Source: Flavobacterium sp. J372 (lineage in GTDB: Bacteria; Bacteroidota; Bacteroidia; Flavobacteriales; Flavobacteriaceae). Taken from it: a DNA stretch of 64,000 nt. Position numbers and translations under genes: made by a program. The stretch is from assembly GCF_024699965.1 (NCBI RefSeq), contig NZ_JAJOMZ010000004.1:744001-808000 (forward strand), read 5' to 3'. Below the pieces are notes generated by a model. The model was not told the origin of the DNA and did no database searches. It saw only the letters and a list, made by a program, of their open reading frames with translations. Shown here in pieces: positions 48,608 through 57,084 of this stretch (positions are counted from its first letter, which is position 1; each line of letters starts with the position of its first letter).

Positions 48608-48650
48608 ACAAAAAAATGTTGGTAACTGTGGTGTAATTACAATAAATTTA

Positions 48651-48658
48651 TATCTTTG
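48651..48658 (+). promoter_or_regulatory. Promoter of the DUF177-rpmF-fabH-accBC cluster
   Basis: TATCTTTG followed by CACGC, 69 bases before the DUF177 start. The only upstream TTG (48619-48621) is about 29 bases away, more than the usual 17-23. Confidence 0.6.
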
Positions 48659-48727
48659 CACGCTCAAAACTATTGTGGCAAAACGAGTTGCGCATATAAT
48701 AGTGGCGAAATTTAATCATACTGGAAA

Positions 48728-49261
48728 ATGAAAGCGAATAAAGAATTTTTGATTCCGTTTGCGGGATTAAAACAGGGGAAGCACCAGTTTGAATTTCAGA
48801 TTAATAAAACGTTCTTTGAGGCCTTTGATTTTGATGAGTTTAATGACGCAAATATCAAAGTAGACCTTGTACTGGATAAGAAAATCACCATGCTTGAGCT
48901 TAGCTTTAAGCACAGCGGAACTGTAAATGTACCGTGCGATATTTCAAATGAAGATTTCGACCTGCCTGTAAAGGGCAAGCTCGACCTGATTGTGAAGTTT
49001 GGTGATGAGTATAACGACGATAATGACGAGATGCTGATACTGCCGCATGGCGAATATCAGGTTGATGTGGCACAATATATCTATGAAATGATTGTGCTTT
49101 CGGTTCCCACAAAAAGGGTACATCCCGGAATTAAAGACGGAACAGTGGCGGCAGATATTGTTGAGAAACTAAACGAGCTGGCGCCTAAAGAAGAACATAA
49201 AGAAGAAGAAAAGAGTACTGACCCCCGGTGGGACGAATTAAAAAAACTGTTAAACGGATAA
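48728..49261 (+). CDS. DUF177 (YceD-like) protein
   Basis: A 177-residue acidic protein. It is placed directly before rpmF, as YceD/DUF177 proteins are in most bacteria. The central part (VPCDISNEDFDLPVKGKLDLIVKF) matches the family core, but the paired cysteines of many members are reduced to one (VPCD). YceD-like proteins have been linked to 23S rRNA maturation and to co-regulation with L32. The C-terminal tail is rich in Glu and Lys. The L32 gene follows 13 bases later. Confidence 0.88.
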   Translation: MKANKEFLIPFAGLKQGKHQFEFQINKTFFEAFDFDEFNDANIKVDLVLDKKITMLELSFKHSGTVNVPCDISNEDFDLPVKGKLDLIVKFGDEYNDDNDEMLILPHGEYQVDVAQYIYEMIVLSVPTKRVHPGIKDGTVAADIVEKLNELAPKEEHKEEEKSTDPRWDELKKLLNG

Positions 49262-49274
49262 ATAAGATAGTAAA

Positions 49275-49469
49275 ATGGCACATCCTAAGAGAAAAACCTC
49301 GAAAACGAGAAGAGACAAAAGAAGGACACACTATAAAGCAACTGCTCCTCAAATCGCTACTTGCCCGGTAACCGGCGAAGCGCACCTTTACCACAGGGCT
49401 TACTGGCATGAAGGAAAAATGTACTACAGGGGCCAGGTTGTTATAGACAAGGCAGAAGCTGTAGCATAA
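49275..49469 (+). CDS. rpmF: 50S ribosomal protein L32
   Basis: A 64-residue protein, [17 protein letters not shown]..., with the basic N-terminus and the CPVTGEAH block of bacterial L32. The zinc-binding cysteines are mostly absent (one Cys is present), which is the zinc-independent form. It is in its classical position after DUF177 and before fabH. A terminator-like hairpin follows at 49489-49515. Confidence 0.97.
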   Translation: MAHPKRKTSKTRRDKRRTHYKATAPQIATCPVTGEAHLYHRAYWHEGKMYYRGQVVIDKAEAVA

Positions 49470-49488
49470 TTGCAGAAAATATATGAGC

Positions 49489-49515
49489 AAAACTCTCACA
49501 ATGTGGGAGTTTTTT
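49489..49515 (+). terminator. Intrinsic terminator between rpmF and fabH
   Basis: Stem AACTCTCAC/GTGGGAGTT (one G-U) with a 3-base loop and six T. It would stop or attenuate transcription from the DUF177 promoter before fabH, so fabH may depend partly on its own promoter. Confidence 0.8.
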
Positions 49516-49632
49516 CGCTTAAATAAGCTGCGTTTTAAATAAAACAGGTTGAATATTGCTTGGTTTTGCAATTTTTTTGTAATTTCCACAACTTTTCAAA
49601 CCGCACGGTATTGAATTGAAAATTATATCCGT

Positions 49633-50640
49633 ATGAGTAAAATAACTGCTGCCATTACAGCTGTTGGTGCCTATGTTCCGGAATTTATATTGTCAAACAA
49701 AGTGCTTGAAACTATGGTTGACACCAATGATGAGTGGATAACATCGCGTACCGGCATAAAGGAAAGGCGCATCTTAAAAGATAAAGACAAAGGGACTTCT
49801 TATCTTGCTATAAAAGCTGCTGAAAATCTTATTGAAAAATCAGGGCTTAATCCCGCTGAAATTGACTGCGTATTAGTAGCAACAGCAACGCCTGATATGC
49901 CTGTGGCAGCAACTGCCGTATATGTGGCCACCCAGATAGGCGCCGTAAATGCCTTTGCATATGACCTGCAGGCGGCATGCTCAAGCTTTCTATATGGCAT
50001 GAGTACAGCATCTGCTTATGTTGAGACAGGGCGTTATAAAAAAGTATTGCTAATAGGTGCCGATAAAATGTCATCTATTATCGATTATACAGACAGGGCA
50101 ACCTGCATCATCTTTGGAGACGGTGCAGGTTGTGTGCTTTTTGAGCCTAACCATGAAGGCTTTGGCTTCCAGGATGAGATTTTGAGGAGTGACGGCATAG
50201 GGCGTGAATACCTTAAGATTGAAGCGGGTGGCTCTATATTGCCGGCCTCTGAAGAGACTGTTGCCAATAAGCAGCATTATGTTTTCCAGGATGGTAAAAC
50301 GGTGTTTAAATATGCGGTTTCAAACATGGCCGACATCAGTGAGCGCATCATGCAGAAGAACAACCTGAGTAATGATGATGTAGACTGGCTCATATCGCAC
50401 CAGGCCAACAAACGCATTATAGATGCTACATCACAGCGCATGGGCCTTGCCGATGAAAAAGTGCTGGTAAATATCGAGAAGTACGGTAACACTACATCAG
50501 CTACGCTGCCATTATTATTAAGTGATTTTGAGCACAAATTCAAAAAGGGTGATAATCTTATATTCGCATCATTTGGTGGCGGGTTTACATGGGGTTCTAT
50601 CTATTTGAAATGGGCATACGATAAAAAACAGACAAACTAA
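49633..50640 (+). CDS. fabH: 3-oxoacyl-ACP synthase III (KAS III)
   Basis: A 335-residue ketoacyl synthase. The catalytic triad is C116 (AACSSF), H256 (SHQANKRI) and N286 (YGNTTSA). It condenses acetyl-CoA (or branched acyl-CoA) with malonyl-ACP to start fatty-acid synthesis. Length is normal. It sits between rpmF and accB; plsX, often found here in other phyla, is missing. The 163-base upstream gap and the terminator in it suggest partly separate transcription. Confidence 0.96.
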   Translation: MSKITAAITAVGAYVPEFILSNKVLETMVDTNDEWITSRTGIKERRILKDKDKGTSYLAIKAAENLIEKSGLNPAEIDCVLVATATPDMPVAATAVYVATQIGAVNAFAYDLQAACSSFLYGMSTASAYVETGRYKKVLLIGADKMSSIIDYTDRATCIIFGDGAGCVLFEPNHEGFGFQDEILRSDGIGREYLKIEAGGSILPASEETVANKQHYVFQDGKTVFKYAVSNMADISERIMQKNNLSNDDVDWLISHQANKRIIDATSQRMGLADEKVLVNIEKYGNTTSATLPLLLSDFEHKFKKGDNLIFASFGGGFTWGSIYLKWAYDKKQTN

Positions 50641-50657
50641 AAACAAAAACAGGAAGT

Positions 50658-51152
50658 ATGGATATTAGAGAAATTCAAAACCTAATCAAATTTGTAGCAA
50701 AATCTGGTGCTACAGAAGTAAAATTAGAGATGGATGATTTTAAAATCACCATAAAAACCACAATGGAGGGATCAGCCCCTGAAGCTACTTATGTTCAGCA
50801 TATTCCTGTAGCCCAGGCAATGCCACAGGCGCCTGCCGCACCGGCACAAAGCGCACCTGCAACGCCATCAGCTCCTGCAGCGCCTGCAGGCGGTAACGAT
50901 GATACTTCTAAATATGTTACCATAAAATCGCCAATTATTGGGACGCTTTACCGCAAGCCATCTCCGGATAAAGCTCCGTTTGTAGAAGTAGGCACCTCAA
51001 TCTCTAAAGGAGATGTGGTTTGTGTTATTGAGGCGATGAAGCTTTTCAACGAAATTGAGTCTGAAGTATCAGGTAAAATAGTAAAAGTGCTTGTTGATGA
51101 TTCATCACCGGTTGAATTTGACCAGCCATTATTCTTAGTAGATCCATCTTAA
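50658..51152 (+). CDS. accB: Acetyl-CoA carboxylase biotin carboxyl carrier protein
   Basis: A 164-residue BCCP. An N-terminal helical segment is followed by an Ala/Pro-rich linker (about 52-78) and the biotinyl domain with EAMKLFNEIE, whose K128 is the biotinylation site. It carries biotin between the carboxylase and transferase partners of acetyl-CoA carboxylase. Start 17 bases after fabH; accC follows after an 89-base gap filled by an inverted repeat. Confidence 0.96.
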   Translation: MDIREIQNLIKFVAKSGATEVKLEMDDFKITIKTTMEGSAPEATYVQHIPVAQAMPQAPAAPAQSAPATPSAPAAPAGGNDDTSKYVTIKSPIIGTLYRKPSPDKAPFVEVGTSISKGDVVCVIEAMKLFNEIESEVSGKIVKVLVDDSSPVEFDQPLFLVDPS

Positions 51153-51154
51153 TT

Positions 51155-51231
51155 ATTTTAAATTTTGAATTTTAAATGCCAAATGTTCCGGCATTTAAAT
51201 GATTTAAAATTTAGCATTCAAAATTTAAAAT
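51155..51231. repeat. Nested perfect inverted repeat between accB and accC
   Basis: Outer arms of 16 bases (ATTTTAAATTTTGAAT at 51155-51170, and its exact complement at 51216-51231) and inner arms of 10 bases (TTTAAATGCC at 51171-51180, GGCATTTAAA at 51190-51199) fill almost the whole accB-accC gap. It would fold into a long AT-rich hairpin or cruciform. It has no T-run like a normal terminator. Its origin, as a small mobile palindrome or an mRNA processing element, is open. Confidence 0.82.
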
Positions 51232-51241
51232 TGTAAAGACT

Positions 51242-52588
51242 ATGTTTAAAAAAATACTGATTGCAAACAGGGGCGAGATTGCGCTCCGCGTTATCAGGAC
51301 ATGCCGTGAAATGGGCATCAAGACAGTGGCTGTTTACAGTACTGCCGATGCTGAGAGCCTGCATGTGAAGTTTGCTGACGAGGCCGTATGTATAGGTCCG
51401 CCGCCAAGCAATCTTTCTTACCTTAAAATATCAAATATTATTGCCGCGGCAGAGATTACAAATGCAGACGCTATACATCCGGGCTACGGCTTTCTTAGCG
51501 AGAATGCAAAGTTCTCTAAGATTTGCGCTGAGCACGGAATTAAATTTATCGGTGCATCACCTGACATGATTGACAAAATGGGTGACAAGGCCACGGCCAA
51601 AGCAACCATGAAAGCTGCAGGCGTACCATGTGTACCGGGATCTGACGGGCTTCTTGAATCTTACGAGCATGCTGAGAAACTTGCCAAAGAATTCGGATAT
51701 CCTGTAATGCTTAAGGCTACTGCAGGTGGTGGTGGTAAAGGTATGCGTGCCGTATGGAAGCAGGAAGATTTGCAGAAAGCTTGGGAAAGTGCCAAGCAGG
51801 AAGCCGGTGCTGCCTTCGGTAACGACGGTATGTACATGGAAAAACTGATTGAAGAGCCACGCCATATTGAAATTCAGGTAGTGGGCGATTCATTTGGTAA
51901 GGCATGCCACCTTTCTGAAAGGGATTGTTCTGTACAGCGCCGTCACCAGAAGCTTACTGAAGAGACTCCGTCACCATTTATGACAGACGAGCTTCGTGAG
52001 AAAATGGGCCAGGCTGCTGTAAAGGCTGCTGAATTTATTAAATATGAAGGTGCCGGTACGGTTGAATTCCTTGTAGACAAGCACAGGAACTTCTACTTCA
52101 TGGAAATGAACACCCGTATACAGGTAGAGCACCCAATTACCGAGCAGGTTATTGACTATGACCTTATCCGTGAGCAAATCATGGTGGCTGCAGGTGTGCC
52201 AATTTCAGGTAAGAACTACCTTCCGCAACTGCATTCAATAGAGTGCCGTATCAATGCTGAAGACCCATATAATGATTTCCGCCCATCACCGGGAAAAATC
52301 ACTACGCTTCACATGCCGGGCGGGCACGGGGTACGCCTTGATACGCATGTATATTCAGGCTACACTATTCCGCCTAACTACGACTCAATGATTGCAAAGC
52401 TTATAACTACTGCGCAAACCAGGGAAGAGGCGATTAACAAAATGAAACGCGCCCTTGATGAGTTCGTGATTGAAGGTATTAAGACAACAATACCTTTCCA
52501 TAGGCAGCTTATGGATGACCCGGCTTATATATCGGGTAACTATACCACAAAATTCATGGAAACTTTTGTAATGAAAGACCCTGCATAA
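51242..52588 (+). CDS. accC: Acetyl-CoA carboxylase biotin carboxylase subunit
   Basis: A 448-residue ATP-grasp enzyme with the N-terminal [14 protein letters not shown] block, the Gly-rich ATP loop [10 protein letters not shown], and [13 protein letters not shown] near the active site. It carboxylates biotin on AccB using ATP and bicarbonate. Length is typical of free-standing AccC. It ends the fatty-acid cluster, with a strong terminator. Confidence 0.97.
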   Translation: MFKKILIANRGEIALRVIRTCREMGIKTVAVYSTADAESLHVKFADEAVCIGPPPSNLSYLKISNIIAAAEITNADAIHPGYGFLSENAKFSKICAEHGIKFIGASPDMIDKMGDKATAKATMKAAGVPCVPGSDGLLESYEHAEKLAKEFGYPVMLKATAGGGGKGMRAVWKQEDLQKAWESAKQEAGAAFGNDGMYMEKLIEEPRHIEIQVVGDSFGKACHLSERDCSVQRRHQKLTEETPSPFMTDELREKMGQAAVKAAEFIKYEGAGTVEFLVDKHRNFYFMEMNTRIQVEHPITEQVIDYDLIREQIMVAAGVPISGKNYLPQLHSIECRINAEDPYNDFRPSPGKITTLHMPGGHGVRLDTHVYSGYTIPPNYDSMIAKLITTAQTREEAINKMKRALDEFVIEGIKTTIPFHRQLMDDPAYISGNYTTKFMETFVMKDPA

Positions 52589-52590
52589 AT

Positions 52591-52622
52591 AAAAATCCTC
52601 CGCAGTAACGGAGGATTTTTTT
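52591..52622 (+). terminator. Intrinsic terminator after accC
   Basis: Stem AAAATCCTCCG/CGGAGGATTTT with loop CAGTAA and a run of T. Confidence 0.9.
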
Positions 52623-52671
52623 ATTCCTGTTTTTTTCGTATCTATGCCGTCATTAATCTAAAAAACGAAAC

Positions 52672-53049
52672 ATGAATTTTAATCTTATCAAAAAATTTGC
52701 CGGCGCTGTTGTGCTGATGCTTACTTTCACTATCAATGCGGCTGCGCAGGACAAAGCTGTTGCCGGAGCTAAGAAAATTACCGAAAACATGAAAGAGCAG
52801 CTTTCACTAAACGAAAGCCAGTATGATAAAGTGTTTATCATTAACAAGGAGTTTTTACAGAAGGCTATCGAAAACAGAGAGTCGTCAAAGACTAAGGTTG
52901 ACAAAGCTAAAAAACTAAAAGAGCTTGACGACAGCAGGGACACAAAATTAAAATCTGTACTTTCTGCTGACCAAGTAAAACTCTACGTTGCTACAAAAGC
53001 TGAAAATCGCAAAAAGCTGCGTGAACATTTCCAGGAAAAAGAAGAATAA
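52672..53049 (+). CDS. Small secreted helical protein, 125 residues
   Basis: A signal peptide (about 1-25, VVLMLTFTINAAAQ) is followed by a charged, almost wholly helical mature protein of about 100 residues, rich in Lys and Glu. The phrase LSADQVKLYVATKAENRKKL resembles the LTxxQ-type helices of periplasmic Spy/CpxP-like and DUF4890-like proteins. A periplasmic chaperone or stress role is possible, but I cannot assign a family with confidence. It is monocistronic, with its own terminator. Confidence 0.75.
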   Translation: MNFNLIKKFAGAVVLMLTFTINAAAQDKAVAGAKKITENMKEQLSLNESQYDKVFIINKEFLQKAIENRESSKTKVDKAKKLKELDDSRDTKLKSVLSADQVKLYVATKAENRKKLREHFQEKEE

Positions 53050-53052
53050 ATG

Positions 53053-53081
53053 AAAAACCCTCACATTGTGAGGGTTTTTTT
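53053..53081. terminator. Bidirectional terminator
   Basis: Stem AAAAACCCTCAC/GTGAGGGTTTTT with loop ATT and T-runs on both strands. It ends the small secreted protein gene and the convergent outer-membrane protein gene. Confidence 0.88.
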
Positions 53082-53099
53082 ATATCCGGCCAGGAGAAT

Positions 53100-53680
53100 T
53101 TAAAAAGTGTAACCTATCCTTGCATGGATATCAACAGCGAGATTTGAACCGTAGTCTACATTACTGTTCTTACCAGACAAATATCCGACATACCCGACAC
53201 CGCCTCCAAACTCATAGTTGAAATTACTGCTGCCTATGTGCCTCCTCATCATCCATTTCGGCACAATGCTTAATTGGTTAGGTACATTTATATTGTCGGG
53301 ATGTCCGCCTATAGTAAATGTATCTGGGAAAAACTTAACCGCTACTGTATAATATTTGCACTGTTTTTAGCTATGTTTTTGCCTTTCTCAGCGCGTTTTT
53401 TCAGGTTATAATACCACCTTGGCTCAATGCTTATACATGGGGCCATAAACGCTCCTTCCACTCCCTTTTCATTTTCACCATATATACCTAGCTCCAGTCC
53501 CAGCTCCGTACGTAAGGCAAACTGGTCTGCAAGCCTTAACTCGTTACTTACCCAAATGCCTACCGGTCCGGTCTGCACATTAAATAACGATTTTTCAACA
53601 GTTGCACCTTCTTCCTGCGCCGAAAGTAGTGATGTGACAGATAATGTCACTACAGTCAATAGTAATTGTATCCTTTTCAT
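53100..53680 (-). pseudogene. Outer-membrane beta-barrel protein, frameshifted
   Basis: The first frame (53342-53680, 112 residues) has a signal peptide (MKRIQLLLTVVTLSVTSLLSAQ) and porin-like strands ending ...KNSAN. It then hits a premature stop. A one-base shift near 53356-53362 (an AAA run) opens a second frame to a stop at 53100-53102, reading TVAVKFFPDTFTIGGHP through to DIHARIGYTF, with the C-terminal aromatic ending expected of an outer-membrane barrel. Adding one base restores a protein of about 193 residues. The gene is therefore a frameshifted outer-membrane protein, or intact with a sequencing error. No specific function is assignable. The upstream TACTTTCG is a near-consensus -7 box. 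Confidence 0.72.
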
Positions 53681-53706
53681 AAATTTTATTTGGCGCGAAA
53701 GTATAA

Positions 53707-53740
53707 AAAAGTCCCGAAACCTGCCGGAATCGGGACTTTT
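53707..53740 (-). terminator. Intrinsic terminator after the C1 peptidase gene
   Basis: Stem AAAAGTCCCGA/TCGGGACTTTT with a 12-base loop. On the minus strand six T follow. It is 17 bases past the peptidase stop. Confidence 0.85.
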
Positions 53741-53756
53741 AAATATTTTAATTCAA

Positions 53757-54965
53757 TTACGATTTTATATCGAGCTTTTTCGCCATGTCTTTGGTAAGTC
53801 CGCCCTTGTTCAAAAGGATAGCTGTAGTCTTGTACTTTACAAAGTTCTTTGTCATGTACATATAACCTTTGTAGTCATTAGTAGCACCCCAGCTGTTCTT
53901 TATGATATAATATTCTTTACCGTTCTGGTCTTTTGTAAGGCCTACGATGTGCATGCCATGGTCATCAGTAGTGGTATAGTTGTCAAATGCTGCCTGGCGC
54001 ATTTCCTCAGTAATTTCAAGTTCAGCTTTAGGGCCTGCAAATAAACCCTCTTTCTCTTCGGCAGTCATATCAGCAAACGGTTTTGCAGGTACATACGCCA
54101 CGCCGTTTTTCCAGCTGAAGCCTTTTTCGCTTACATCACCTGCCCAGGCAACGCTGTAGCCTTTTTTAAGTGCAGCGTCAATAATATCAGTAAGCTCATT
54201 CATCTTTACGTTATACACCTGGTCAAGCGACCAGTTGTCAGGCACCATAAGTACAAATTTGGTGTAATACGGATGCTCTTTTAGTGATGAAATTTCCACA
54301 TAATCATCAGGGTTTATGCCTACCACTTCTTTTGCAAATGTTTGCGGTGTATATTTTTTGCCTTTGTAATCAAAGCTTTCAGGCACGGTGCCAAGATAAG
54401 TATCAATTACTGCAGTATAGGCTTTTATCCAGTTAGGGCTAAGCTCTCCGTTAGGGTTTTTCACGGCAGCTGCAAGCACGCCTTCGCCCATGGCAGCCAT
54501 CTCGGCAAATTTATTATTGGCAGTACCGTAATTAAGGCCGGTATATACGCTTTGCGGAACCGCACCATACTTGCGGTACATATTAATAACATCATGCAGT
54601 GCACCACCATCACCCAGCGTAATAGCACCATGCATTTTTACGTAGTTTTTGCCTTTTTCAATATAAGCATTGCGGGCAGTGTAAATTTGCGAAATTTCTA
54701 CCGGCTGCTTGCCCATGCGTATCATTTCTGACTCAAGGAATGAGTTGGCCGAGTAGCTCCAGCATGTGCCTGAAGATCCCTGGTTTTTTACGGGTGTATT
54801 CTCGATATTTATTACCTCGGTAAATTTAAAGGCATCTTTACTATTGGCGCTCTGGTTGTTTTTAAGTGAGTTTACCAGATAGTCCTGTGCAGACATAGTT
54901 GAAAAGCCTGCAAGCAATAGACCTGCAGCTATATACGGCTTAAGAGAGTAGTGTAGCGTTTTCAT
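53757..54965 (-). CDS. Papain-family (C1) peptidase, aminopeptidase C-like
   Basis: A 402-residue protein with a signal peptide (about 1-26, ending STMSAQ). The catalytic cysteine is C68 in NQGSSGTCWSYS, H339 lies in DHGMHIVG and N357 in KNSWG. The insert sizes, the DHGMHIVG form and the C-terminal tail resemble the bleomycin hydrolase/aminopeptidase C (PepC) group more than secreted papains. The signal peptide, though, puts this one in the periplasm or outside. It probably removes residues from peptides during nutrient use. It stands alone, with a terminator. Confidence 0.9.
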   Translation of the reverse strand: MKTLHYSLKPYIAAGLLLAGFSTMSAQDYLVNSLKNNQSANSKDAFKFTEVINIENTPVKNQGSSGTCWSYSANSFLESEMIRMGKQPVEISQIYTARNAYIEKGKNYVKMHGAITLGDGGALHDVINMYRKYGAVPQSVYTGLNYGTANNKFAEMAAMGEGVLAAAVKNPNGELSPNWIKAYTAVIDTYLGTVPESFDYKGKKYTPQTFAKEVVGINPDDYVEISSLKEHPYYTKFVLMVPDNWSLDQVYNVKMNELTDIIDAALKKGYSVAWAGDVSEKGFSWKNGVAYVPAKPFADMTAEEKEGLFAGPKAELEITEEMRQAAFDNYTTTDDHGMHIVGLTKDQNGKEYYIIKNSWGATNDYKGYMYMTKNFVKYKTTAILLNKGGLTKDMAKKLDIKS

Positions 54966-55021
54966 TCGTTAGTTATTTAGGGCCGCTAAAATAGCGTTTT
55001 TAATATAATTGATTAATCTTT

Positions 55022-56923
55022 TTACAAGGTTTCGGCGAGCCATTTAAAGAATTCCCGTTGCCATACCATGGCATTTTGCGGTTTCAGTACCCAGTGGTTT
55101 TCATCAGGGAAATACAGGAAACGGCTCTTTATTCCCAGCAACTGTGCCGCCTGGAAAGCTTCCTGCCCCTGCCCGATAGGCACACGGTAGTCTTTACCGC
55201 CTTGTATAATAAGTATCGGGGTATCCCATTTTGTTACAAAATTTACCGGATTGAATTGACTGTAAGTCTTTTGTGCTGCTGTATTATCTTTTTCCCAGTA
55301 CGGCCCGCCACTGTCCCAGTTGGTGAAAAATACCTCTTCAGTCGTTCCGTACATGCTTTGCAGGTTGAACACGCCGCAATGCGAAATGAAGGTCTTAAAA
55401 CGCTTGTTGTGCATCCCGGCAAGGTAGAACACCGAATAGCCGCCGTAGCTCGCGCCAACAGCCCCTAAACGTGTTTTATCCACATAAGGTTCTTTGGCTA
55501 CATCATCAATAGCAGAAAGATAATCATTAATCACCTGGCCTCCCCAGTCTTTGCTTATCTGCTCGTTCCATTCAACACCATGGCCCGGCATACCGCGGCG
55601 GTTTGGCGCTACTACAATGTAGCCCTGTGCTGCCATTAATTGGAAATTCCAACGGTATGAGTAGAATTGGGTAAGCGCGCTTTGCGGTCCGCCCTGGCAG
55701 TACAGTAACGCCGGATACTTTTTCTTCGCATCAAAGTCAGGCGGGAGGATTACCCAAACCAACATTTTTTTACCATCTGTAGTAGTTACGTAGCGCTTTT
55801 CAGTTTTGCTCTTGCCGATGCCTGCAAGCAGGGCATCGTTCACGTTTGTAAGCTGCTGCCATTTTTTTGATTTCAGGTCATAACTGTAAATTTCGGTAGG
55901 GCGGTTCATGTCAGCACGCTCTACTATAATTTTTCCAGCTGTGAAGCCTACAATGCTGTTCACGTCAAACATGCCATCGGTAACTTGTCTCACCGTTATC
56001 GCGATTCGTGTACGGCCCGGGAAGTTTACTTCAAAAAGTTGTTTTGTCCCGTCAACAGCGGCGCTAAAATATACCTTTTTGCCGTCTTCGCTCCAGGTGA
56101 AACTGTCAACAGTACCGTCCCAATTTGCAGTTAGGTTGATGTCGATGCCGTTGTGCCGAACAATAATATCATTTTTATCAGCCTCATAGCCATCGCGCTT
56201 CATCTGCAGCCAGCTTAGGTCGCCCTGCGGGGAGAATGCAGGGTGCGTGTCATATCCCGGATTACCGGATGTAAGATTTTTTGTTTGTTTAGTAGCCAGG
56301 TTATATTCATACAAATCGGTATTGGTGCTTACGGCATAGGCTGTGCCGGCTTTTTTCTTCGCAACGTAAACAATATATTTACCATCCGGAGCCCATGTGT
56401 AGTCTTCTTCACCGCCAAAAGGTTTCTGTGGTGAGTCATAAGGTTCATTCGGCATGATGTCGGTAAAGGCTTCTTTATCATTTACCGGGTGATAGCCCAC
56501 ATGGTTGTGAGTGCCGTCATTCCAGGTGTCCCAGTGGCGATAGTCAAGGCCATTGTATACTTGTGCCGTTGACTTTTCAAGCTCAGGGTAAAAATCCTTT
56601 CCGTTTACTTTTGAAACCTTCACTTCTTTATGTGTCAGCTGCAGCTTACCGTCAGGCGAAACATATTTATCTTTCAGCAACTGCTTGTATTCAGTTATTT
56701 CTTTAGCCGCCCCGCCGTTTACAGGAATGATATAGAATTTTGAGTTTGATTTATTCTCAGCTACATCAGGAGTCGATACCTTGTAAATAATTGACTTTCC
56801 GTCGATAGTAATCCCCAGTGAGCTTACACGGCCAAGTTTCCACAAAAGTTCAGGTGTCATTTTTTGCTGTGCCGAAGCCGATACTCCCATAAGTGTGAGG
56901 GTTAAAAATAATAATTTCTTCAT
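55022..56923 (-). CDS. S9 family peptidase (prolyl oligopeptidase type)
   Basis: About 633 residues from the ATG at 56923. This start gives a clean signal peptide (MKKLLFLTLTLMGVSASAQ); the longer frame from 56962 adds 13 unlikely residues. A beta-propeller-like region with WAPDGKYIVYVAKKK and WSEDGKKVYF phrases covers about 30-370. The alpha/beta-hydrolase domain follows, with S492 in GASYGGYS, D578 in GGKDYRVP and H610 in ENHWV. These are the catalytic triad of S9 dipeptidyl/acylaminoacyl peptidases. It is exported, probably to the periplasm, where it trims peptides. Confidence 0.92.
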   Translation of the reverse strand: MKKLLFLTLTLMGVSASAQQKMTPELLWKLGRVSSLGITIDGKSIIYKVSTPDVAENKSNSKFYIIPVNGGAAKEITEYKQLLKDKYVSPDGKLQLTHKEVKVSKVNGKDFYPELEKSTAQVYNGLDYRHWDTWNDGTHNHVGYHPVNDKEAFTDIMPNEPYDSPQKPFGGEEDYTWAPDGKYIVYVAKKKAGTAYAVSTNTDLYEYNLATKQTKNLTSGNPGYDTHPAFSPQGDLSWLQMKRDGYEADKNDIIVRHNGIDINLTANWDGTVDSFTWSEDGKKVYFSAAVDGTKQLFEVNFPGRTRIAITVRQVTDGMFDVNSIVGFTAGKIIVERADMNRPTEIYSYDLKSKKWQQLTNVNDALLAGIGKSKTEKRYVTTTDGKKMLVWVILPPDFDAKKKYPALLYCQGGPQSALTQFYSYRWNFQLMAAQGYIVVAPNRRGMPGHGVEWNEQISKDWGGQVINDYLSAIDDVAKEPYVDKTRLGAVGASYGGYSVFYLAGMHNKRFKTFISHCGVFNLQSMYGTTEEVFFTNWDSGGPYWEKDNTAAQKTYSQFNPVNFVTKWDTPILIIQGGKDYRVPIGQGQEAFQAAQLLGIKSRFLYFPDENHWVLKPQNAMVWQREFFKWLAETL

Positions 56924-57084
56924 GTTGCGTTTATTTGGGCTTAAAAGTACGCAATTCTTCAAAATGCGGAAACGGAATGCGATTGCCTGTTTAATTAAAT
57001 TACCATCAAAAAACTACTTTACCTGTGGCAGAAAACTGCTGTTTAAAAAAATATGAGTAATTTCACGGACTTAAATTTTAGTGT

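Noticed and set aside
48456..48731. Plus-strand frame overlapping the end of pdxA and the DUF177 promoter
   Set aside because: It runs through the pdxA 3' end and over the -7 box, with no recognisable protein features.
49185..49589. Minus-strand frame of 134 codons across rpmF
   Set aside because: It lies opposite the certain L32 gene and across its terminator; it is a shadow frame.
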